A DNA stretch of 49,109 nucleotides from Methanomassiliicoccales archaeon (GCA_036504055.1 DASXVU010000022.1:1-49109); one strand, 5' to 3'; counted from the first letter of the stretch, positions 1 to 8,471 are shown. Program-made: numbers and translations. Notes: generated by a model not told the origin, from the sequence alone.

Positions 1-939
1 CCATCTGATAAGGATTTACTGTATGAAATAATGGGTTATTGCCTTCAACCGGGTTATCCATTCCAGAAGGCTTTCCTGTTCATCGGCAACGGCGATAATG
101 GGAAGACTACATACCTCAACCTTCTCAGAAGATTTATTGGAGAACGTAACTGTTCTCATGTCTCTCTCCAATCGTTGGATTATGATCGCTTCGCGATTGC
201 CGACCTGTATCAAAAAATGGCCAACATATGCGCCGACATTTCGGCAAACGACTTAACTCAGGTTAATCGGTTCAAAGAACTTACAGGCAACGATTGGATA
301 AGAGCGGAATTTAAAAATCAGCAGGCTTTCAATTTTCAGAATCATGCTAAACTAGTTTTTAGCGCCAACATGCTGCCCCGCACCGCCGATGACACAGACG
401 CGTTCTTCAAAAGATGGATAATCCCAATTTTCCCCAATTCTTTTCCTACTGGAAGTCCGAAGAGGGATGAAGACAAACTGGAAAAGATAACAGTTGAACG
501 CGAGCTGTCTGGATTATTCAATCGTGTGGTTGCAGCATATGAAGGCGTCGTTGCACGCAGGTACTTCACTGGTTCTTCAACTGTGGAAGAGACCAGAGCT
601 AGATGGCTGCAACTGAGCGATTCGTTATATTGCTTCTTGCAGGAACGCTGCCACATTGACACCGGCGAGGTGCTCGAAGAGGAAGACGTAAGGACTCCAA
701 TCCGGCATGCACCCAAGACCATCAAGCAGGATTTTTTGGATGCCTATTTACAGTACTGCAAGGAAAAGAAGATTCCGCCTATTCGTGAACGTGAACTGAA
801 AAATCGTTTATTCAAGCTGACCAACGGTGTAGTGATCGGGGGCCAGGTCAGCAATAAAAACGGGATCAAAGTTTGGCGTAATATCGAATTGTTGGAATCG
901 GAGGAACAGGAGAGGGGGGAGCAGTTATCTATCCTCTAG
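1..939 (+). CDS. Phage/plasmid primase-helicase, C-terminal helicase part (5' end outside window)
   Basis: The frame is open from the first base, so the gene starts outside the window and only its C-terminal ~312 residues are seen. A Walker A motif (GNGDNGKTT) lies near the left edge. A later stretch with SANMLPRTADDTDAFFKRW matches the sensor/arginine-finger region of superfamily 3 helicases of the P4/D5 primase-helicase family. Such proteins start replication of plasmids and viruses by priming and unwinding DNA. The gene is followed by repeated half-sites, a serine recombinase and a tyrosine integrase, so it is read as the replication gene of an integrated element. Which kind of element (virus or plasmid) cannot be told from this part. 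Confidence 0.82.
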   Translation, partial: PSDKDLLYEIMGYCLQPGYPFQKAFLFIGNGDNGKTTYLNLLRRFIGERNCSHVSLQSLDYDRFAIADLYQKMANICADISANDLTQVNRFKELTGNDWIRAEFKNQQAFNFQNHAKLVFSANMLPRTADDTDAFFKRWIIPIFPNSFPTGSPKRDEDKLEKITVERELSGLFNRVVAAYEGVVARRYFTGSSTVEETRARWLQLSDSLYCFLQERCHIDTGEVLEEEDVRTPIRHAPKTIKQDFLDAYLQYCKEKKIPPIRERELKNRLFKLTNGVVIGGQVSNKNGIKVWRNIELLESEEQERGEQLSIL

Positions 940-1102
940 CAACTTGGCCGAATCTATCGATAACTCTGGCCAGCATCGCAGGGTTATCGATGTTATCGAC
1001 TTTTCTCTATTCCCTCTGTAGAATGAAAGGTGAAAGTAGAAATGGAGATGTGAAAGAATCGATAACTGGGATAACCAAGCCTGGCTGGCACGGGTTATCG
1101 AT
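922..1102. repeat. Cluster of GTTATCGAT half-sites, two as inverted pairs
   Basis: The gap between the helicase and recombinase genes holds at least seven copies of GTTATCGAT or its complement ATCGATAAC, exact or nearly so. They lie at about 924 (GTTATCTAT), 956-964, 983-991, 992-999, 1058-1066, 1070-1076 (GATAACC) and 1094-1102. Two exact 9-bp inverted pairs stand out: 956-964 with 983-991, and 1058-1066 with 1094-1102. Placed between a replication gene and a resolvase gene, this could be an iteron-type origin, a resolvase recombination (res) site, or the operator for both genes. The sequence alone does not decide. Confidence 0.7.
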
Positions 1103-1132
1103 AAGTAGGTTTCACTTCGGGGGATGGTTCTC

Positions 1133-1738
1133 ATGAAGGTCGGCCTCTATGCCCGCGTATCCAGGCATGACAAGGATCAAAATCCAGAGAATCAAATCAT
1201 TAAGCTAAGAGAGTTTGTTGAGAGACATGGCTGGAAAATTCATGATACTTATATCGATTTTGCTAGTGGAGCAAAAACCACCAGAATAGGGTTCGATCAG
1301 ATGCTCAGGGATGCCCGGGCACGAAGATTCGACGCAATCCTTGTAGTCCGGATTGATCGTCTAGCGCGGTCGACAAGGCAGCTCCTGAACCTGCTCGATG
1401 ATATGAGGCAGAAGGGCGTCGAGTTGATATGCACGGATCAGCAGATCGACACGACCACCTCGGCGGGAAAGCTGCTATTTACGGTCCTAGGGGCTGTCTC
1501 CGAGCTAGAGCTTGATCTGATAAGGGAAAGGACCAAGGACGGCCTAGTGAGGGCGCGGGCCGAAGGCAAGAAGCTGGGGAGACCGCCCTCAACGGCAAAG
1601 ACGGACCAAATTATGAAACTTAGAGCCGAAGGGCTGAGCCTTCGCGAAATAGGCAAAGTAGTCGGTCTGAGTCATCAGGCGGTTAAACAGCGACTCCGCC
1701 GGAACCGGGTACAAAAACGGTCGGAAAAATTGGATTGA
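1133..1738 (+). CDS. Serine recombinase (resolvase/invertase family)
   Basis: About 201 residues, the full length of a small resolvase. The N-terminus (MKVGLYARVS) carries the catalytic serine at residue 10. The middle has the family segments IDRLARSTRQ and LIRERTKDGL, and the basic GKKLGRPP linker leads to a C-terminal helix-turn-helix of the GLSLREIGKVVGLS type. These enzymes cut DNA with a serine nucleophile to resolve dimers or invert segments. The ATG at 1133 is preferred because a G-rich stretch (1119-1127) sits just before it and the family starts this way; an in-frame ATG at 1124 adds three residues. The gene overlaps the integrase start by four bases (TTGA). The half-site cluster just upstream is a likely target. 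Confidence 0.9.
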   Translation: MKVGLYARVSRHDKDQNPENQIIKLREFVERHGWKIHDTYIDFASGAKTTRIGFDQMLRDARARRFDAILVVRIDRLARSTRQLLNLLDDMRQKGVELICTDQQIDTTTSAGKLLFTVLGAVSELELDLIRERTKDGLVRARAEGKKLGRPPSTAKTDQIMKLRAEGLSLREIGKVVGLSHQAVKQRLRRNRVQKRSEKLD

Positions 1739-2958
1739 GGCCAGGTGTGAAAATGAAATCGTCCAGCAAACAGGCTACAAAAACGGACGATAAGTTTACA
1801 GTCTGTTCCGTCAATCGTTCCATCGAGGGTCTATATGCTACGCGAGATCGTAGCGGCAGTAAGCCCTCCGTGGACAAAACGGTGCACAGACAGCGTGGAC
1901 CTAAGAGGGGGGCGAGGTCAATGGGCCGATACCCTTTCTTAGACGCTGCCAACCAGTATCTTGAGGCGATGAAAGGATTACTGGCGGAAGCAACTTGGAT
2001 TGAGTACAAAAGACGGCTGAGGCGCATGGACAAGGATTTCAGATCGTTGGTGGAATCTGGTGAAATTAGCCAATATAGTCCATGGAAAATGAACGAAAAA
2101 GAAATACTGGCATACCTGAAACTATTGAGGGCTAGAGGGTTGAAGCCATCGGGAATTAGTCACAATATTGACTCGCTTAACAGTCTGCTCCATTTCATCG
2201 GAAACGGTGCGATGGACATGACTAGGATGCGATTCGCCCAGAGTTTCCCTAAAAGGGCATTCCAGAGATATGACCCGATTTCAGATGAGGACCGAACGAA
2301 GATAATCCAGGCTGCCAACATAGCGAACGAATCTGACTGGCAACTAATGCTCGGCTACGGGATAACTGTAGTCGGTATCTGCACCGGTCTGAGACCAAAA
2401 GAGCTAAGATTGGCAAATATCGGAGATCTCAACCTGGTCAGAGGAACAATCCATACCGAGCACGTCAAGGGAGAAGACAGCTACGGGCTGGCCAGAGATA
2501 CTGGTATTCATCCCGATGGAATACCATTTCTCATACGGTATGTCAAGGCTAGGGCTTCTGTCATCGCCAAGAAAGCTCCAACCTGTGAAGCACTTTTCCC
2601 CGCCGTACAAGACATCAAGAATGGCGGGGACGGGTACTACTCCCCGAACAGCCTGACCAAGCTCAGAGCGAAGGTAATCGCGCAGATCGGAGTCAAGTTC
2701 GACAATCGCGCCTGTCGTCGAACTTTCGGCCAGACAAACGTTAACTTGGGCGTCCCTATCGATTCCGTGTCCAGGATGATGGGGCATTCAAGCACGAAGA
2801 CCACGGAGAAATATTACTGCCGGAAAACAACCGAATCCGCTATCTCGGATGCACAAAAAGTGTGGGGAAATGCACCGAAACCCCAAGAGGTAGCCAGATT
2901 CGAAAAGGTCAATACCCCCCTGATTGAAAAGAAATTTGACTTTACTGGATATGTATAA
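1735..2958 (+). CDS. Tyrosine recombinase / integrase of the element
   Basis: A 407-residue phage-type integrase. The C-terminal catalytic half shows the first arginine (ICTGLRPKELR), a lysine in HVKGE, box II around RACRRTFGQ, the GHSS motif and the nucleophile tyrosine in TTEKYY. In box II the usual first histidine is an arginine, while the catalytic arginine is kept. The N-terminal half is a SAM-like core-binding domain. The longest frame starts at a TTG overlapping the recombinase stop as TTGA. An ATG at 1921 behind a GAGGTC-like site gives a 346-residue protein beginning at the conserved domain and is a serious alternative. The gene ends four bases from the 3' end of a tRNA-Gly gene, the usual place for an integrase next to its attachment site. 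Confidence 0.9.
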   Translation: MRPGVKMKSSSKQATKTDDKFTVCSVNRSIEGLYATRDRSGSKPSVDKTVHRQRGPKRGARSMGRYPFLDAANQYLEAMKGLLAEATWIEYKRRLRRMDKDFRSLVESGEISQYSPWKMNEKEILAYLKLLRARGLKPSGISHNIDSLNSLLHFIGNGAMDMTRMRFAQSFPKRAFQRYDPISDEDRTKIIQAANIANESDWQLMLGYGITVVGICTGLRPKELRLANIGDLNLVRGTIHTEHVKGEDSYGLARDTGIHPDGIPFLIRYVKARASVIAKKAPTCEALFPAVQDIKNGGDGYYSPNSLTKLRAKVIAQIGVKFDNRACRRTFGQTNVNLGVPIDSVSRMMGHSSTKTTEKYYCRKTTESAISDAQKVWGNAPKPQEVARFEKVNTPLIEKKFDFTGYV

Positions 2959-3000
2959 GAGTGCGGGCGTCGGGATTTGAACCCGAGTCTCGTGCTTGGC
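2959..3000. other. Probable right attachment site (3' half of tRNA-Gly)
   Basis: The integrase ends at 2958 and the 3' half of tRNA-Gly begins at 2962. Archaeal and bacterial tyrosine integrases commonly recombine in the 3' half or anticodon/T arm of a tRNA, leaving an intact tRNA at one end and a partial copy at the other. The partial copy should lie outside the window to the left. The exact core cannot be placed without it. Confidence 0.5.
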
Positions 3001-3034
3001 AAGCACGAGTGATAACCAGCTACACTACGCCCAC
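2962..3034 (-). tRNA. tRNA-Gly (anticodon GCC); integration target
   Basis: On the minus strand a full cloverleaf can be drawn: acceptor GTGGGCG/CGCCCGC with one G-U pair, a T arm containing GGTTCAAATCC, an anticodon stem of CTCGTG-type bases and a loop with anticodon GCC, and discriminator A. CCA is not encoded. An A/T-rich TTTAAATG element about 40 bases upstream (near 3070-3080, minus strand) fits a TATA box. The tRNA 3' end points left, towards the integrase gene ending at 2958, so the 3' part of this gene is the probable right attachment site of the integrated element. Confidence 0.93.
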
Positions 3035-3175
3035 ACGGTGTGTGCCTATCCACGAATATGCAAATCCCATTTAAACTTATTGCCCCTGACTGGCACACCC
3101 ATCTCCAAGTAAATCAGCAAGAAATAAAGTTTGTTTCGTCTCTTTTAATAAGCAAAACTCCATTCTGCGTTAGGG

Positions 3176-3553
3176 ATGGGAATGGCGAGACGTAGGAAAC
3201 GCTATCGTTCAGTAAAACCGATTATCTCAATGTTCACCTTCGGTCTCTTCGGCACGCTGGGCTTCAGCCCCGGCGGAGTGCTGTTCAACACCTTCGTCAA
3301 TGAGACCGAGAAGTACGTGCAATACGCCGCCATCATCATGCTCCTGATCATCGTGTGGTTCATGCACGATTCCATCCTAACGCCGATCAAACAGATGTGG
3401 CGCGGCTACCGGGTGTGCGGCGGGCTGGGCATAATCGGGATGCTGTTGGCCTTCCTCTCCGGATTCACCATTGTCGGGCACCTGCAATCCGGCCTGATCC
3501 TTCTCGGGGCTGGACTGGGCATATGGTTCGTCGCCATAGTGGCACAGAGATGA
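3176..3553 (+). CDS. Small multi-spanning membrane protein, unknown
   Basis: A 125-residue protein with a very basic N-terminus (MARRRKRYRSVK if started at the ATG at 3182) followed by about four hydrophobic stretches, around residues 18-40, 48-66, 80-97 and 100-122. Glycine-rich segments such as LILLGAGLGIWF are typical of small integral membrane proteins. No catalytic motif is visible and I do not recognise the family. A TTTTAATAA element around 3145 could be its TATA box. It stands alone between tRNA-Gly and the convergent ValRS gene. The basic end probably faces the cytoplasm. Confidence 0.65.
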   Translation: MGMARRRKRYRSVKPIISMFTFGLFGTLGFSPGGVLFNTFVNETEKYVQYAAIIMLLIIVWFMHDSILTPIKQMWRGYRVCGGLGIIGMLLAFLSGFTIVGHLQSGLILLGAGLGIWFVAIVAQR

Positions 3554-3586
3554 TCGGGAAAATATGATGTAAGGTGTTTCAGCCGT

Positions 3587-6211
3587 TCAAGGCTGGATGG
3601 CGATGAGCAGTTCCCCGACCTGGACGGTATCGACCGCCTTTCCCTGGAGCGTCATCTTCTTCTCGATGTCGACCAGCTCCCGGCTCAGGACGACCTTGGT
3701 GCCGTCGGACAGTTCGAACTCGTAGGTGCCGTTGGCCACCGCCTCGGAATCCTTCTCGGTGTCCAGCGCCTTGATGCGGTCAGTCACTTCCTTGGCCTTC
3801 TGCTTGAAGGTGGGGCCGATCTTCGCCAATAACGGTTTCAGCGCGATGACCTTCTCCTCCAGGTTCAGCTTCGACGCCAGCTTGAGCTCCTTGGCCCGGA
3901 CGGTCGACGAGATGTCCTCCTCCGAACCGACGAACTTCTCCGAAGCGTCGCCAATGATCTCCACCATCTCGATCTCCGAGTTGAGCGACAGCTTCCGTTC
4001 TGACTTGTAGGTGCGTATCGCCCCGATGACGTCCCGGACCAGGTCGCCGTCCTTCTCCGCCTGCTCGTCGAACAGGACCGCGACGGGCCATTTGGCCACA
4101 TGGATGCTCTTCGCCCCGTCCAACGCGGCGAAACCGGACTGGTAGGCATCCTCGGTCACGTGGGGCATCATGGGCGCCATCATCTTGATGATGCCCAGGT
4201 AGACAGTGTAGAGCGTGTAACGCACTCCTTCGTCGTTCTCGTCCTTGACCCTCGACTTCACCATCTCCACATAGTGGTCTGCGAACTCATGCCAGGCGAA
4301 CTGCTCGACCTCCTTCATCGCCTTGTCGAACTGGTAGTGGTCGTAGCATTCGGTCGTAGCCAGCACCATCTTGGAGAACTTGGTGAGGATCCACTTGTCG
4401 ATCAGGTGCAGTCCCTTCTCCTTCGGTCTCTCCTTGACCACCATCTCCACGAACTTGCCCAGGTTCCACATCTTGGTGGCCAGCTTCTTGCCGTGGATGA
4501 CGTCCTTCTCCCGGAAGGCGTTATCTTCGCCGAGAGCGCAGGTGCATGCATAATAACGGATCGCATCCGCGCCATACGTTTCCAGCAGCGGCATCGGGTC
4601 GATGACGTTGCCGGCGGAGGTGTGCATCGGCGTACCGTCCGGCGCCATGATGAACCCGTGGATCATGATGTCCTTCCAGGGGATCTGCCCGGTGAGGAGG
4701 CACTCGCGCAGTATCGTGTAGAACGCCCAGGTGCGAATGATGTCGTGCGATTGCGTCCTCACGGACATCGGGTAGAGCTTCTTGAACTTGGCCTCATCCC
4801 TCATCCAGAAGGTGTTGTACAGCGGCGAGACGGAGGAGTCCATCCAGGTATCGAACACGTCCGGGCAGCCTATGAGCTTGCCGGTGCCGCACTTGGGACA
4901 TACGTCGTACGGGGCGGGCGTCACCGTGGGGTCGATGTAACAGTCCTTCTCCTGGGCGGCGACGACATGCTTGCAGGTATCGCATTCCCAGACCGGGATC
5001 GGCGTGGCAAAGTAACGTTGACGGGAAACGACCCAGTCCCACTGCAGGGAGTTGACCCAATCCTGAAGACGGACTTTCATGAACTCGGGGAACCACTCGA
5101 TCTCGTCCGCCTTGGCCAGCACTTCCTTCTTGAAGTCCATGATCTTGACGAACCACTGCTCCACCTGCAGGAACTCGATCGTCTCATGGCATCTCCAGCA
5201 CACCGAGACGTTCTGCGGTTGGACCTCCTGCTTGATGATGAGGCCCTGCTTTTTCAGCAGCTCGATCGCCGCTGCCCGGGCCTCCTTGACCTTCATGCCG
5301 GCGAACGGTCCGGCGATCTCGGTCATCTTTCCCTGCTCGTCGATCCCCTTCTCCAGCGGCAGGTTGTACTTCATGACCCATTCCAGGTCGGTCTTGTCGC
5401 CGATGGTGCAGATCATGACGATGCCGGAGCCGAACTTTGGGTCCACCTTGTCATCGGCAATGATCTTGACCTTCTTGCAGAATATCGGCGTCTCTATCTC
5501 CTTGCCCACCAGGTGCGTCAGCTTCGCGTCCTTCGGATGAACGGCGATGGTCTGGCAGGTGCAGATGAGCTCCGGACGGGTGGTGGCGATGACGATGTGC
5601 TCGTCCGAACCGGCCACCTTGAACTTGATGTAGTTGAGGTTGGTGACCCCTTCCTGGTACTCCACCTCGGCGTCAGCCAACGCCGTAATGCAGCGGGGGC
5701 ACCAGTTGACCGGGTACTTGCCTTTGTACGCCAGCCCGCGTTCCAGCATCTTCAGGAACGAGATCTGGGTTATTCGCCGGTAGTAGGGCGCGTCGGTCTG
5801 ATAGTAGACGCTGGGGTCCATGCTCTCGCCCAGTATCTCGAACTGCTTGGTCATCTCCCCGATGAAGGTGTTGGCGTACTCCTCGCACAGCTTGATGTAC
5901 TCCTGGCGCGGCTTGGTCAGCTTGGTGATGCCGTACTTCTTCTCCACCTTCACTTCGACCGGCGTCCCGTTGACGTCGAAGCACAGCGGGAACATGACGT
6001 TGAAGCCCTGCATTCGGTGGTAGCGGGCGGTGAAATCGATCAATGAATATCCAGTGGCGTGACCCAGGTGCAACGAGCCGGAAGCGTACCGCGGCGGGTT
6101 GTCGATGGAATATACCGGAGCGTCCGATCCCTGGTCGAACTTGTAGAGCTCCCACTCCTTCCATTTCTCTTGCCATTTCCTTTCGGTCGGTACCGCCTCG
6201 TATTGCGCCAT
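3587..6211 (-). CDS. valS: Valyl-tRNA synthetase
   Basis: An 874-residue class I synthetase that charges tRNA-Val in the cytoplasm. The HIGH signature is HLGH (residues 48-51) after NPPRYASGS. The editing (CP1) domain follows, then cysteine pairs CPRC, CWRC, CDTC and CPKC that look like zinc knuckles. The WDWVVSRQR segment and the C-terminal anticodon-binding helical domain are present. The place of the KMSKS loop is unusual: residues 529-536 read MHTSAGNV, without either lysine, followed by the expected NVIDP. The start has no clear Shine-Dalgarno site (upstream bases are pyrimidine-rich on the coding strand), so the transcript may be nearly leaderless. The assignment as ValRS rather than IleRS rests on the overall archaeal ValRS-like pattern. 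Confidence 0.95.
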   Translation of the reverse strand: MAQYEAVPTERKWQEKWKEWELYKFDQGSDAPVYSIDNPPRYASGSLHLGHATGYSLIDFTARYHRMQGFNVMFPLCFDVNGTPVEVKVEKKYGITKLTKPRQEYIKLCEEYANTFIGEMTKQFEILGESMDPSVYYQTDAPYYRRITQISFLKMLERGLAYKGKYPVNWCPRCITALADAEVEYQEGVTNLNYIKFKVAGSDEHIVIATTRPELICTCQTIAVHPKDAKLTHLVGKEIETPIFCKKVKIIADDKVDPKFGSGIVMICTIGDKTDLEWVMKYNLPLEKGIDEQGKMTEIAGPFAGMKVKEARAAAIELLKKQGLIIKQEVQPQNVSVCWRCHETIEFLQVEQWFVKIMDFKKEVLAKADEIEWFPEFMKVRLQDWVNSLQWDWVVSRQRYFATPIPVWECDTCKHVVAAQEKDCYIDPTVTPAPYDVCPKCGTGKLIGCPDVFDTWMDSSVSPLYNTFWMRDEAKFKKLYPMSVRTQSHDIIRTWAFYTILRECLLTGQIPWKDIMIHGFIMAPDGTPMHTSAGNVIDPMPLLETYGADAIRYYACTCALGEDNAFREKDVIHGKKLATKMWNLGKFVEMVVKERPKEKGLHLIDKWILTKFSKMVLATTECYDHYQFDKAMKEVEQFAWHEFADHYVEMVKSRVKDENDEGVRYTLYTVYLGIIKMMAPMMPHVTEDAYQSGFAALDGAKSIHVAKWPVAVLFDEQAEKDGDLVRDVIGAIRTYKSERKLSLNSEIEMVEIIGDASEKFVGSEEDISSTVRAKELKLASKLNLEEKVIALKPLLAKIGPTFKQKAKEVTDRIKALDTEKDSEAVANGTYEFELSDGTKVVLSRELVDIEKKMTLQGKAVDTVQVGELLIAIQP

Positions 6212-6703
6212 GGACAGGAGGGGAAAGGTGGAAGGGGTAAAAAGGATTGCGTAAAATGTGCACGAACCAGAAGTGGGGGGGGGCGCGGGAGAAGCCAGAA
6301 TTGATAAGCGTCAGAGTTTGGAGGAATCTGAGGGTTAGAGCTTATCCCGCGCTTAAAACTCCCATATCTTCCGGATTAATAAATCTATTTTTTATATCGT
6401 TCACATAAATTATAATATTCTAATCATTATCGTATTTAACGACTGGCTATTTTCCAATTTTTCCGGAGCAAGTTGCCTGGATGTATTAGCCACCCGACCG
6501 AAAATTGGACGATCTCATGCCCTATTTTTGAGTCGTAATGGAATTCGTTGACTATTGTGAAGACTCGTTCGGAACGGTCCCGGCGGTCATGAATATCTTG
6601 CGTCTCGTCGGCTCGGTCCCATCCAATGATGGCAGAAGAACCGCTCAATTCCGGCGCATTGCATCGAAAAGCATTTCACCGGGCGGCTTGACTATATCGA
6701 CCG
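6212..6703. other. Intergenic region, divergent promoters
   Basis: About 490 bases with no convincing gene. It holds a run of nine G (6275-6283), a very A/T-rich block (about 6375-6440) that can supply TATA boxes for the divergent valS and YCII genes, and a 9-bp inverted repeat, TCCAATTTT (6453-6461) with AAAATTGGA (6501-6509). The inverted arms lie 39 bases apart and could be an operator or a terminator-like hairpin. Confidence 0.5.
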
Positions 6704-7081
6704 ATGCAAGAGTTCATGCTGCTGATCCGCAACCAGATCGACCATCAGAAGGACTGGTCCCCAGAGAAGCACGAGCAGTTCCTCAGGGACTGCCAGGTCT
6801 ATATCATGAAGCTCAAGCAACAGGGCAAGCTGATCGCCGCTCAGCCGCTGGTGATGGACGGAATGATCATCTCCCGCTCCGACAACGAATGGAACGTCCG
6901 GCCCATGCGCCCCAAGGGCGAGGTACAGGTAGGCTATTATCACATCCTTGCCGAGAGCATCGAAGAAGCGATCGAGCTGGCCAAGGGAAACCCGGAGTTC
7001 GATTATGGGGCCCACGCCCGGATCGAGGTCCGTCCGGTGCAGACCGCCGAGGCCGATACCGGCTTCGTGTATCCGGAATGA
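6704..7081 (+). CDS. YCII-related (DGPF-type) domain protein
   Basis: A 125-residue protein that opens with MQEFMLLIRNQ and contains QFLRDCQVYIMKLKQQGKL and the later GYYHILAESIEEAIELAKGNPEF. This is the pattern of the YCII/DGPF superfamily, small dimeric alpha-beta barrel proteins of mostly unknown biochemical role. The GxVxVRPV-like end (ARIEVRPVQ) fits the fold. The first ATG at 6704 matches the family start; a second in-frame ATG lies four codons on. The gene stands alone, convergent with the CBS-domain gene that ends at 7194. A larger frame over it on the same strand is a shadow. Confidence 0.8.
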   Translation: MQEFMLLIRNQIDHQKDWSPEKHEQFLRDCQVYIMKLKQQGKLIAAQPLVMDGMIISRSDNEWNVRPMRPKGEVQVGYYHILAESIEEAIELAKGNPEFDYGAHARIEVRPVQTAEADTGFVYPE

Positions 7082-7193
7082 TGGGCCGGATCGTTTTGCG
7101 CTCAGCCTAGGGTGGAATCCCGGGAACGTACGGTGTCGGAGAAGAACGCCAAAAATAATGGATATTGAAAGGGTTTGGAACGGGGCTCGAGGA

Positions 7194-8390
7194 TCACTGC
7201 ATCTTCTTGCGCTTCTCGATCTTCGATTCCTTGTTCTCCGTGACCATGTCGTCGAACCTCTTCATGAGGTCGGCGGTGGCCGCCATTAGGGACCAGTCGA
7301 CGCCGCTGGCGATGTAGGTCTTCTGCGCCGTGTGCATGCGGGCGGTCAGCGAGTACTTGGCCGTGTTCCCGGAGGCGTTGTACTTCTGCACGTGCATGTT
7401 GAACAGCATCGGCTTCTGGATCTTGGCGATCTTGGCCAGTTCCGTCTGGATCTCCCTCTCCATCTGGTCCAGGTTGAAGCGGTCCTCTTCCTCGAGACCG
7501 GAGATCTGCATGTAGACCACATCCCTCTCCTTGACCGAGGCCATCAGTTCCAGCACGTCGTACGCGGTCAGGACGCCCTTGATGACGTCCTTCTCGACCA
7601 CCGGCAGCGTGGAGATGTTCTTCTCCAGCATCAGCTTGACGGCGTCGTTGACGGTCGTCTCCTGCTTGATGGTGGTGACCGAGGGGTGCATGATCGACTC
7701 CACCTGGATCTCCACCGGGTCGCGGTTGCCGACCTTCTCCCCGCGGGTCTCCTTGGGCTTGTTTCCGCCAGACCAGGAGAAGTTGACTATGTCGCGGATA
7801 CCGATTATGCCGGCCAGCTTGAACTTATCATCGACCACCGGTATGGTGCGGACGTCGATGCGCCTCATCATCTCCAGCGCGTTGCGGATCGGCTCCTTCA
7901 TCTCGACCGCGGTGATGTCGTAGGTCATGATGTCCGTGGCCTTCATGTCCTTGAACTCCTTGATGCCCTGGACGATCTTGATGACGTCGGCCCTGGACAG
8001 TATGCCGACCAGGTTGGACCCCTTCACGACCGGCATGTTACGGTAGTTGGTGGCGATGAACTGTTCCGCGGCCTCGGTGATGGTCGTTTCCGCCGTTATC
8101 CCCGGCGGGATGTCCATCATCCCCTTGACCTTCATGCCCGCGACCATGGCCCTCTTCTTGACCATCGAGCCGAAGCTCAGTACGCCCACGAGCTTCTTCT
8201 TCTCCACGACCGGTATCTCGTACAGGTCGGCCGCCCGCATCTTCGCCACCGCGTCGGAGAGCGCCGTCTCCGGGGTGATCGTCTCGAACTTTGTGTTTAT
8301 GAGCTCGGAGATCTGCTTCTTGTCTATGACCGACCGGAGCATCTCCCGCCTCTTCAGTGCTTCTAAGTTCTCTCCAACCATTTTTTTCAC
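7194..8390 (-). CDS. Four-CBS-domain protein with C-terminal S30AE/HPF-like domain
   Basis: 398 residues. Residues ~20-290 hold four CBS repeats, each with the typical V..A...M....I..IPVV....L.GV/I pattern (for example ALSDAVAKMRAADLYEIPVV). CBS pairs usually bind adenosine nucleotides and act as energy sensors. The last ~100 residues differ: MEREIQTELAKI, HVQKYNASGNTAKYSL and the later WSLMAATADLMKRF resemble the ribosome-associated hibernation factor fold (S30AE/RaiA). If right, this is a nucleotide-sensing ribosome factor. The C-terminal call is from pattern memory and is less certain than the CBS call. It lies 82 bases downstream of GlyRS on the same strand, behind a A/T-rich gap that can carry its own promoter. 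Confidence 0.85.
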   Translation of the reverse strand: MKKMVGENLEALKRREMLRSVIDKKQISELINTKFETITPETALSDAVAKMRAADLYEIPVVEKKKLVGVLSFGSMVKKRAMVAGMKVKGMMDIPPGITAETTITEAAEQFIATNYRNMPVVKGSNLVGILSRADVIKIVQGIKEFKDMKATDIMTYDITAVEMKEPIRNALEMMRRIDVRTIPVVDDKFKLAGIIGIRDIVNFSWSGGNKPKETRGEKVGNRDPVEIQVESIMHPSVTTIKQETTVNDAVKLMLEKNISTLPVVEKDVIKGVLTAYDVLELMASVKERDVVYMQISGLEEEDRFNLDQMEREIQTELAKIAKIQKPMLFNMHVQKYNASGNTAKYSLTARMHTAQKTYIASGVDWSLMAATADLMKRFDDMVTENKESKIEKRKKMQ

Positions 8391-8471
8391 CTCATGTTAA
8401 TATTGTCAGCTGGAAGCTTTAATAGCTTCTTACGAATCTTCGTCCCCGATATCACTGGAGCCTCTGGGTGA

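Noticed and set aside
253-266. TTAACTCAGGTTAA inside the helicase gene, similar in form to the operator
   Set aside because: It keeps the two half-sites but has a different centre and lies in coding sequence, so it is treated as chance.
937-939. TAG stops (for example at 937-939, 19303-19305 and 34942-34944) as possible pyrrolysine codons
   Set aside because: Each lies at the normal end of a recognised or plausible gene, and reading on gives no conserved sequence. No mttB, mtmB or mtbB gene was seen.
4100-6046. Very long open frame (648 codons) opposite valS
   Set aside because: It lies wholly inside the valS gene on the other strand and has no known motif. It reflects codon bias in G/C-rich DNA.
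6538-7110. 190-codon frame overlapping the YCII gene in another frame
   Set aside because: The YCII-type frame has the family motifs; the longer frame has low-complexity, arginine-rich sequence and no motif.
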